Shown: positions 6,717 through 11,449 of the stretch, one piece after another
How positions within the stretch are numbered: the first letter of the stretch is position 1
Layout of the letters: every line of letters begins with the position of its first letter
Assembly (NCBI GenBank): GCA_937957895.1
Contig: CALFEZ010000251.1
Location: 1 to 11,449 of the forward strand
Origin: an uncultured Erysipelotrichaceae bacterium
Lineage (GTDB): Bacteria; Bacillota_I; Bacilli_A; Erysipelotrichales; Erysipelotrichaceae
Direction: 5' to 3'
Length of the DNA stretch: 11,449 nt
The notes under the pieces: model-generated
What the model was told of the DNA's origin: nothing
Databases searched by the model: none
The model's input: the letters and a program-made list of their open reading frames with translations, nothing else
Translations under genes and position numbers: made by a program

Positions 6717-7154
6717 ATGCGCCAAACTACTATGGCCAAACCAAATGAAGTGGTCCGTCAATGGTATGTCGTTGATGGTACCAACCAGACTTTGGGACGT
6801 CTTGCAAGTGAAGTTGCAACGGTATTAAGAGGAAAACACAAACCAACTTTTACACCACATGTCGATACCGGTGACTTTGTCATCGTCATCAATGCAGACA
6901 AGATAATTGTAACTGGAAACAAAGACGAAACGAAGAAATATTACAATCATTCGCAATACCCAGGAGGCCTGCGTGTCCGCTCAACCAGATTGATGCGTGA
7001 CAAGTATACGGTCGAGTGGGTCGAAAAAGCGATCCATGGCATGTTGCCTCATACCAAATTGGGCGACAAGCAACGCAAACATTTGTTTGTTTATACAGGA
7101 AATGAACATCCCCATCAGGCTCAACAGCCGGTGGAAATGAAGATCAAAGGGTAG
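6717..7154 (+). CDS. rplM: 50S ribosomal protein L13
   Basis: L13 is an early-assembling large-subunit ribosomal protein. The 145 residues from ATG 6717 match the family length. They show WYVVDGTNQTLGRLASEVA (residues 16-34), GDFVIVINADKI, KKYYNHSQYPGG, AIHGMLPHTKLG and NEHPHQAQQP near the C-terminus. I chose 6717 because TAGGAGGA (6703-6710) sits six bases upstream. A longer frame opens at a TTG at 6660, but that codon lies at the predicted transcription start and within the leader hairpin, and the extra 19 residues are unlike L13. rpsI follows after 12 bases. Confidence 0.98.
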   Translation: MRQTTMAKPNEVVRQWYVVDGTNQTLGRLASEVATVLRGKHKPTFTPHVDTGDFVIVINADKIIVTGNKDETKKYYNHSQYPGGLRVRSTRLMRDKYTVEWVEKAIHGMLPHTKLGDKQRKHLFVYTGNEHPHQAQQPVEMKIKG

Positions 7155-7166
7155 AAGGGAGAATCT

Positions 7167-7574
7167 ATGGCAGCAAAGAAAAAACAAGCTGTGGTGTATC
7201 ATGGCACCGGACGTCGTAAGTCATCCGTGGCACGTGTTTACATGACACCTGGAACTGGCAGCATCACCGTCAATGGCGAAACCTTAGAAGAGTACCTTCC
7301 ACTTGAGACATTACGGATGGTCGTTCGCTCTCCGATGGAATTGACAGAAACCCTGGGAACCTGGGACGTCAATGTCAACGTGTATGGCGGCGGTCATGCC
7401 GGACAGGCAGGAGCGATCCGTCATGGCATCACTCGTGCATTGCTTAGAGCCAGTGATGATTATCGTCCAAAGCTCAAAGCAGCCGGATTTGTCACACGTG
7501 ATCCACGTGTCAAAGAACGTAAGAAATACGGATTGAAAGGCGCCAGAAGAGCACCACAATTCTCGAAACGTTAG
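7167..7574 (+). CDS. rpsI: 30S ribosomal protein S9
   Basis: S9 is a small-subunit protein whose C-terminal tail reaches the P-site tRNA. The 135 residues include YHGTGRRKSSVARVYMTPG (11-29), VNVYGGGHAGQAGAIRHGI (72-90), LKAAGFVTRDPRVKERKKYG and the invariant end FSKR. Ribosome binding site AAGGGAG lies in the 12-base gap after rplM, confirming the rplM-rpsI operon. A hairpin terminator follows seven bases after the stop. Confidence 0.99.
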   Translation: MAAKKKQAVVYHGTGRRKSSVARVYMTPGTGSITVNGETLEEYLPLETLRMVVRSPMELTETLGTWDVNVNVYGGGHAGQAGAIRHGITRALLRASDDYRPKLKAAGFVTRDPRVKERKKYGLKGARRAPQFSKR

Positions 7575-7580
7575 AATCAT

Positions 7581-7607
7581 AAACCGCACTTCCAAATGCG
7601 GTTTTTT
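7581..7607 (+). terminator. Rho-independent terminator after rpsI
   Basis: AAACCGCA (7581-7588) pairs perfectly with TGCGGTTT (7597-7604) around an eight-base loop. A run of six T (7602-7607) follows. It closes the rplM-rpsI operon and insulates it from the tRNA operon promoter that starts at 7633. Confidence 0.92.
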
Positions 7608-7632
7608 CTTTGGTGAAACTACCTCAAATTTG

Positions 7633-7661
7633 TTGACAGTTAGGCGTGATGATGATATATT
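7633..7661 (+). promoter_or_regulatory. Promoter of the tRNA-Ile/tRNA-Ala operon
   Basis: A consensus -35 TTGACA (7633-7638) and -10 TATATT (7656-7661) are exactly 17 bases apart, with an extended TG at 7653-7654. Transcription should start near 7668, about 16 bases before tRNA-Ile. The -10 region TGATATATTTATAAG nearly repeats that of the tRNA-Asn promoter at the end of the window. Confidence 0.88.
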
Positions 7662-7683
7662 TATAAGGCATTCGATGAGAATT

Positions 7684-7760
<77 letters not shown>

Positions 7761-7776
7761 ATTCTTTTGAATCAAT

Positions 7777-7852
7777 GGGGTTTTAGCTCAGTTGGGAGAG
7801 CACCTGCCTTGCACGCAGGGGGTCATCGGTTCGAGCCCGATAAGCTCCACCA
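7777..7852 (+). tRNA. tRNA-Ala (anticodon TGC)
   Basis: This is a 76-base cloverleaf 16 bases after tRNA-Ile. Acceptor GGGGTTT (7777-7783) pairs with AAGCTCC (7842-7848) with two wobble pairs, followed by discriminator A and encoded CCA (7850-7852). The anticodon stem CCTGC/GCAGG encloses CTTGCAC, with anticodon TGC at 7810-7812. The Ile-Ala pair is the one commonly found in 16S-23S spacers; here it stands alone with its own promoter and terminator. In Bacillus this isoacceptor is a substrate of the mo5U34 pathway to which TrmR-like enzymes belong. Confidence 0.97.
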
Positions 7853-7862
7853 GATTACAAGC

Positions 7863-7892
7863 AAGGACGATGGTGATCCATCGTCTTTTTTA
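7863..7892 (+). terminator. Rho-independent terminator after tRNA-Ala
   Basis: GACGATGG (7866-7873) pairs perfectly with CCATCGTC (7878-7885) around TGAT. The stem can be extended by A-T and G-T pairs on the outside (7863-7865 with 7886-7888). Six T (7886-7891) follow. It ends the tRNA operon only 11 bases before the MATE start codon, so the MATE mRNA either reads through it or starts in a place I cannot identify. Confidence 0.92.
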
Positions 7893-7902
7893 TAGGTAAA
7901 CC

Positions 7903-9279
7903 ATGGGAAGATTTCACAAGTTCATCGCCGACAAACACTTCTATCAACAAGTCATCACTGTGGCGATCCCTTTGATGTTGCAACAACTGGTCACAAGTTC
8001 CCTCAACCTGGTCGATAACCTGATGATCGGACAACTGGGTGACGCAGCTTTAGGTGGCGTGGCAACGTCCAACCGCTTCTTTATGGTGGCACTGTTTGCC
8101 TTGATCGGTATCCTTTCTGCTTCTGCGGTCTTTATTGCCCAATACTTCGGTGCCAAAGATCAAGAAAACATGAAACAGACTTTCCGCTTTTCGATCGTGA
8201 CATCGGTATTGGTCACGCTTGTATTTTTTACGATCGCTTACTTCAATCCGTTGGCAGTGTTGACGTTTTTTACCGATGATCCGATGATATTGGCAGAAGG
8301 TACCAAATACATCACGATCGCTGCTTTTTCCATCTTACCCTTTGCTTTGACAGGTTCGATCGCCAGTGCGATGCGGGCCGTAGGTGAGACCAAGATCCCA
8401 CTGTATGTCGGTATCTTTGCGGTTTCGGTCAATGTGGTGCTCAACTATGCCCTTATCTTTGGTCACTTTGGTTTTCCTGCCATGGGCATCACTGGTGCAG
8501 CCATCGCGACCGTGACTTCAAGGGTCATCGAAGCAATGATCCTGTTGGTGATCATGAAGCATCGCGTGTTTCATTTTTCGACACGATTGGTCGATCTCTT
8601 TTTGATCTCAGCCAAGAATATCAAAAAGATCTCGCTAAAAGCACTGCCATTGACAACCAATGAGATTTTATGGTCCTTTGGTATGGCAACGCTGTTTAAA
8701 TTTTATGCTACACGGGGACCCGAAGTCATTGCCGGGATCTCCATCGCCTCAACGACTGCTGATCTGTTTTTCGTTTTGTTTGGAGGAATGTCAGTCGCTA
8801 CGACCATCATGATCTCTCAACCACTCGGTGCCAATCAACTAGATGTAGCCAAAAAACATGGATATCAGATGCTCGGGTTTTCAACGATGCTCGCTGTCAT
8901 CTTCGGAATGGCCATGTTTGGAGCCAGTTTCTTCGTTCCTTTACTATATAATGTCTCAGATGCCTCACAGCACATCGCAGCTACCATGCTGCGGATCATG
9001 TCGGTGATGTTTTGGATATACATGGGTACGGCCGAATGTTACTTTATTTTGCGTGCCGGTGGGGACATGAAATCAACGCTCATGATGGATGCCGGGTTTA
9101 TGTGGGTGATCAACATACCGGTCGTCGGGCTTGTTGCATATCTGACGCAGTTCAATATTTTCGTATTGTATCTTGTCGGACAAAGCACCGATTTTATCAA
9201 GTTGGCTTTTGCCTATCGACTGGTCAAAAAGGAAAAGTGGATCAACAACCTTACCATCGATGAGATCATAGATCTATAG
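7903..9279 (+). CDS. MATE family efflux transporter
   Basis: This is a multidrug and toxin extrusion (MATE) family antiporter of the plasma membrane, exporting cationic compounds against Na+ or H+ entry. The 458 residues and roughly twelve hydrophobic segments fit the family. Family landmarks include VDNLMIGQLG (37-46), AQYFGAKD (79-86), MRAVGETKIPLY (157-168) and NVVLNYALIFG (177-187) in the first half. The repeated second half follows, with SQPLGANQLDVAKK. Substrate cannot be told. The ATG at 7903 has only a weak AGG-type ribosome binding site (7894-7896) and lies directly behind a tRNA terminator. A methyltransferase gene follows after nine bases, its ribosome binding site overlapping the MATE stop. 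Confidence 0.95.
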   Translation: MGRFHKFIADKHFYQQVITVAIPLMLQQLVTSSLNLVDNLMIGQLGDAALGGVATSNRFFMVALFALIGILSASAVFIAQYFGAKDQENMKQTFRFSIVTSVLVTLVFFTIAYFNPLAVLTFFTDDPMILAEGTKYITIAAFSILPFALTGSIASAMRAVGETKIPLYVGIFAVSVNVVLNYALIFGHFGFPAMGITGAAIATVTSRVIEAMILLVIMKHRVFHFSTRLVDLFLISAKNIKKISLKALPLTTNEILWSFGMATLFKFYATRGPEVIAGISIASTTADLFFVLFGGMSVATTIMISQPLGANQLDVAKKHGYQMLGFSTMLAVIFGMAMFGASFFVPLLYNVSDASQHIAATMLRIMSVMFWIYMGTAECYFILRAGGDMKSTLMMDAGFMWVINIPVVGLVAYLTQFNIFVLYLVGQSTDFIKLAFAYRLVKKEKWINNLTIDEIIDL

Positions 9280-9288
9280 GAGGCAAGC

Positions 9289-10002
9289 ATGAGTTTTTAC
9301 ACTACCTTAAGCAAGTACTTCCAGTACATCTTTCCATATAATAAAAATGAAGAAGCTTTGATCACATCCATGATCACGACACCCGTTGAGCGCAGTCTTG
9401 ATATTGGCTGTGGGATCGGCCATACTTCATCCATCCTTGCTCAGATTTCTCATCAGGTGATCGGTATCGATCTGGATGAGACCATGGTCCAAAAAGCAAC
9501 ACAGCTTTTGCCTGAACACATGTTTTATGCCATGGACATGCGTCAAATCGACCATCCAGACATCCATGACATCGATGTGATCACATGCTTTGGCAACACC
9601 CTTGTCCACATCGACAACCACCAAGTCCAACAAGCCATCAAGGATTGGTCTGATCTGTTGACCGATCAGGGCATACTGATGATCCAAATCATCAATTATG
9701 ACAGAGTGCTCGATCAGAAGGTGACAGCATTGCCGACGATCGATCATCCGCTGGTGTCGATGAAACGCCATTATCATCATCATGCCGATCATATCGTCTT
9801 TGAAACGATCCTCACTGATAAACAGACCAACGAAGTACACGTTCAACATGTCAATCTATATCCATTAAGACAAGCAGATCTCAACGACTTTCTTGAGTCT
9901 GTCGGTTTTTCTATCATCACGTGGTTTGGTGGATTTGATCAGAGCTTATGGACATCTGAAAGTTATGCCACGATCGTCATTGCACAAAAAAAGGCTCAAT
10001 GA
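9289..10002 (+). CDS. Class I SAM-dependent methyltransferase
   Basis: This is a Rossmann-fold methyltransferase of 237 residues. The SAM-binding loop is LDIGCGIGHTSS (37-48), followed by the acidic strand-2 end VIGIDLDE (57-64, D61) that binds the ribose. A motif IV-like region reads DVITCFGNTLVHI, and ILMIQIINYD fits the motif VI/strand 5 region. The substrate is unknown; overall it resembles small-molecule Methyltransf_11/25 type enzymes. The start is supported by TAGGAGG (9277-9283), whose TAG is the MATE stop, so the pair is co-transcribed and probably coupled. The 3' end overlaps the terminator of the convergent minus-strand gene. Confidence 0.9.
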   Translation: MSFYTTLSKYFQYIFPYNKNEEALITSMITTPVERSLDIGCGIGHTSSILAQISHQVIGIDLDETMVQKATQLLPEHMFYAMDMRQIDHPDIHDIDVITCFGNTLVHIDNHQVQQAIKDWSDLLTDQGILMIQIINYDRVLDQKVTALPTIDHPLVSMKRHYHHHADHIVFETILTDKQTNEVHVQHVNLYPLRQADLNDFLESVGFSIITWFGGFDQSLWTSESYATIVIAQKKAQ

Positions 10003-10006
10003 GCCT
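9986..10006 (-). terminator. Rho-independent terminator of the minus-strand gene
   Basis: Read on the minus strand, AGGCTC (10006-10001) pairs with GAGCCT (9997-9992) around ATT, followed by a T run (the A run 9986-9992 on the plus strand). It ends the DUF438 gene transcript. The hairpin lies inside the last codons and stop of the convergent methyltransferase gene, so the two genes share it. On the plus strand it lacks a T tract downstream and should end transcription poorly. Confidence 0.8.
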
Positions 10007-11162
10007 AATCCCAGTCCAACAACCTTCGCTGACCTTCGATCGTCAGTATCTCCGTGATATCCTGTGTCACTTCGACTGTGCCTTTGTAGGTGTTGTGATC
10101 ATCTTTTAAAGCAAAATACTGGATGAGCAGCTTTTTACCTTTGAAGTCGATCCAAAAGGTTGCCACATCCTTTTTGTTTTCTCTAAAAGCATCAATGATA
10201 CGATCGACCACATCGACACTGTCCGCAGGATGACAGTTGCGGACATCGCGTCCGATCACTGCCGGAGAGCGCGGAAAGAAACGATCTTTGGGTTTGTTGA
10301 AGTAGATGACTTTGTTGTGTTCATCGATCAGAGTGCAGTCAAAGGGAAGCACACTCAAAAACATCGTGAGTTGATCGTGTGTCATCGCACCGGTATCGGT
10401 GCTATACAGCCACTGATCTGAACTGAGATGGAGAGTTTCGACTTTGCGATATGTGGGAGTTTTGATAAAGCAGAAATCATATTCAAAGCTTTGCTCACGC
10501 ATGTGCTCCAACTCATTGGCAGAACAACGCTCCATGGTCACCACAAACAAGATCGACTCTTCTTTTTGGATGAGTCCAAATGCATCAAAAAAGTAACGTC
10601 CGATCGCCTGGTTGATGGCATGCACATCGATCGTGTCCGATGAAAGAAGTCGGATGACTTCCTTTAAGGATCGTCGTGTTTGATCATGCAATGACCACAT
10701 GATGCTGAATCCTTCAAACTTCTTGTCTTTTTTCTCTAAAAACGGAAACAAGATGTTCTCTTTCTTTTGATAATGAGCATCAAAAGCAAGCAACTCCTTG
10801 AATCGTGGAAGCAGCTCTGTATGGATCTTTTCGATCTCATGCTCTTTCAGCAAGTTCTTGATTGCATTCAATCGCTCTTCAAGTTGTTGGTTTTCCTGAT
10901 CCAGATGATCCAAAAAGGAGTCTTTGGGCACTTCGACCAACTTGTGTTTTAAACTTTGATAAAACACGTGGATCAGCTTATCAAGATATTTCAACACATC
11001 TTTTTGGTTCTCTCCGTTTTTCAAGCGATCGTAAAACAGATCGAACAGCTCATCCGCTGTGACACTTTTGATGTCTTGTTCATATTGTCTGTATGTCGAT
11101 ACGTGCGTATCTTCGTTGGCAACTGCTTCGATATATGCAGCCAATCGTTTGAGTTTGTTCAT
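10005..11162 (-). CDS. DUF438 / hemerythrin-like / PAS domain protein
   Basis: This soluble 385-residue protein has the three-part layout of Bacillota DUF438 proteins, thought to sense oxygen or redox ligands; the function is not established. A helical N-terminal part (about 1-80) is followed by a hemerythrin-type four-helix region (about 84-225). Candidate metal ligands there are H86, H130 with E134/E135 in FDAHYQKKENILFPFLEK (127-144), H159 in MWSLHDQTR, and E201/E202 in KEESILF. A C-terminal PAS domain (about 265-375) carries GRDVRNCHPADSVDVVDRI (304-322) and GTVEVTQDITEI (361-372), hallmarks of this family. There is no output domain such as a kinase or DNA binder. The second ILFP-like motif reads ILFV. 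Ribosome binding site GAGGTG lies five bases upstream of the ATG, and the gene is monocistronic. Confidence 0.88.
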   Translation of the reverse strand: MNKLKRLAAYIEAVANEDTHVSTYRQYEQDIKSVTADELFDLFYDRLKNGENQKDVLKYLDKLIHVFYQSLKHKLVEVPKDSFLDHLDQENQQLEERLNAIKNLLKEHEIEKIHTELLPRFKELLAFDAHYQKKENILFPFLEKKDKKFEGFSIMWSLHDQTRRSLKEVIRLLSSDTIDVHAINQAIGRYFFDAFGLIQKEESILFVVTMERCSANELEHMREQSFEYDFCFIKTPTYRKVETLHLSSDQWLYSTDTGAMTHDQLTMFLSVLPFDCTLIDEHNKVIYFNKPKDRFFPRSPAVIGRDVRNCHPADSVDVVDRIIDAFRENKKDVATFWIDFKGKKLLIQYFALKDDHNTYKGTVEVTQDITEILTIEGQRRLLDWD

Positions 11163-11191
11163 AAAAACACCTCGTTTTCACTGTTGATTTC

Positions 11192-11220
11192 ATTATAAAG
11201 ATTTCCCGAGAAATAAACAA
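11192..11220 (-). promoter_or_regulatory. Promoter of the DUF438 gene
   Basis: Read on the minus strand, -35 TTGTTT (11220-11215) and a perfect -10 TATAAT (11197-11192) are separated by 17 bases. Transcription should start near 11185, giving a leader of about 22 bases that contains GAGGTG (11173-11168). Confidence 0.75.
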
Positions 11221-11273
11221 ATCAGGCTATTTTAGCCCCTAAAAGGAAATCACGGAAAAACGGCAGAATGGTC

Positions 11274-11302
11274 TTGCATAAAAAACAAGATTATGATATA
11301 TT
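11274..11302 (+). promoter_or_regulatory. Promoter of the tRNA-Asn/tRNA-Glu operon
   Basis: A -35 TTGCAT (11274-11279) and -10 TATATT (11297-11302) are 17 bases apart, with an extended TG at 11294-11295. The start should fall near 11309, just before tRNA-Asn at 11315. It is divergent from the DUF438 promoter. The 50 or so bases between the two hold only a weak 5-base hairpin (GGCTA/TAGCC, 11225-11237). Confidence 0.78.
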
Positions 11303-11314
11303 TTATAAGCACTC

Positions 11315-11390
11315 GCCTGAATAGCTCAGTAGGTAGAGCAACCGGCTGTTAACCGGTTGGTCACAGGTTCGAGTCCTGTTTCAGGCGCCA
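11315..11390 (+). tRNA. tRNA-Asn (anticodon GTT)
   Basis: This is a 76-base cloverleaf. Acceptor GCCTGAA (11315-11321) pairs with TTCAGGC (11380-11386), followed by the discriminator G expected for Asn and encoded CCA (11388-11390). The anticodon stem ACCGG/CCGGT encloses CTGTTAA, with anticodon GTT at 11348-11350. The T arm holds GGTTCGAGTCC. Confidence 0.97.
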
Positions 11391-11395
11391 GAAGC

Positions 11396-11449
11396 GGCCC
11401 GTTGGAGAAACGGTTAACTCACATGCCTTTCACGCATGCATTCACGGGT
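11396..11449 (+). tRNA. tRNA-Glu (anticodon TTC), truncated by window end
   Basis: It begins five bases after tRNA-Asn. Acceptor 5' strand GGCCCGT (11396-11402), D stem GAG/CTC, and anticodon stem CATGC/GCATG enclosing CTTTCAC give anticodon TTC at 11429-11431. The T arm starts with ACGGGT and is cut by the end of the window, so the 3' third is missing. The order Asn-Glu suggests a longer tRNA cluster continues beyond. Confidence 0.93.

Noticed and set aside
10956..11198. Plus-strand frames opposite the DUF438 gene
   Set aside because: They are shadows of a well-supported minus-strand gene with clear domains, promoter and terminator.

Overview
The window is a housekeeping segment of a low-to-moderate GC Bacillota chromosome. 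The order rpoA-rplQ, then ecfA1-ecfA2-ecfT-truA, then rplM-rpsI is the classic downstream end of the large ribosomal-protein cluster in Bacilli and their relatives. Strong AGGAGG ribosome binding sites, sigma-A type promoters and short hairpin-plus-T terminators fit the same group. TGA is used as a stop (ecfA1, ecfA2, ecfT and the second methyltransferase all end in it), and tryptophan is TGG, so this is not a code-4 mollicute. An Erysipelotrichia-like or Izemoplasma/Acholeplasma-like lineage is possible, but I cannot place it at genus level from sequence alone.

Layout. Bases 1-1385 hold rpoA, rplQ and a terminator that closes the ribosomal-protein operon. Bases 1391-2511 hold two genes not normally found here: a TrmR-like SAM O-methyltransferase and an unrecognised membrane-anchored acidic protein with its own promoter. 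Bases 2526-6489 are one tightly packed transcription unit: two ECF-transporter ATPases, the ECF transmembrane coupling protein, the tRNA pseudouridine synthase TruA, and a HisJ-type PHP phosphoesterase, joined by 4- or 11-base overlaps. Bases 6626-7610 hold a promoter, a probable L13 autoregulatory leader, rplM, rpsI and a terminator. Bases 7633-7892 are a tRNA-Ile/tRNA-Ala operon with promoter and terminator. Bases 7903-10002 are a MATE efflux transporter followed by a SAM methyltransferase. On the minus strand, 11162-10005 is a DUF438/hemerythrin/PAS sensor-like protein, convergent with the methyltransferase. The window ends in a second tRNA operon (tRNA-Asn, then a truncated tRNA-Glu).

How the genes work together. 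Most of the content serves transcription, translation and tRNA maturation: RNA polymerase alpha, L17, L13, S9, TruA, a probable tRNA-modifying methyltransferase and four tRNAs. The ECF module energises vitamin or metal uptake through substrate-binding S components that must be encoded elsewhere, because none is present here. There is no mobile element, phage gene, CRISPR array or defence cassette. I found no convincing previously undescribed multi-gene system. The least explained items are the 160-residue acidic membrane protein upstream of the ECF genes, the perfect inverted repeat inside its promoter, two genes that start only 5-11 bases after intrinsic terminators, and a strong coding-region excess of the tetranucleotide GATC.
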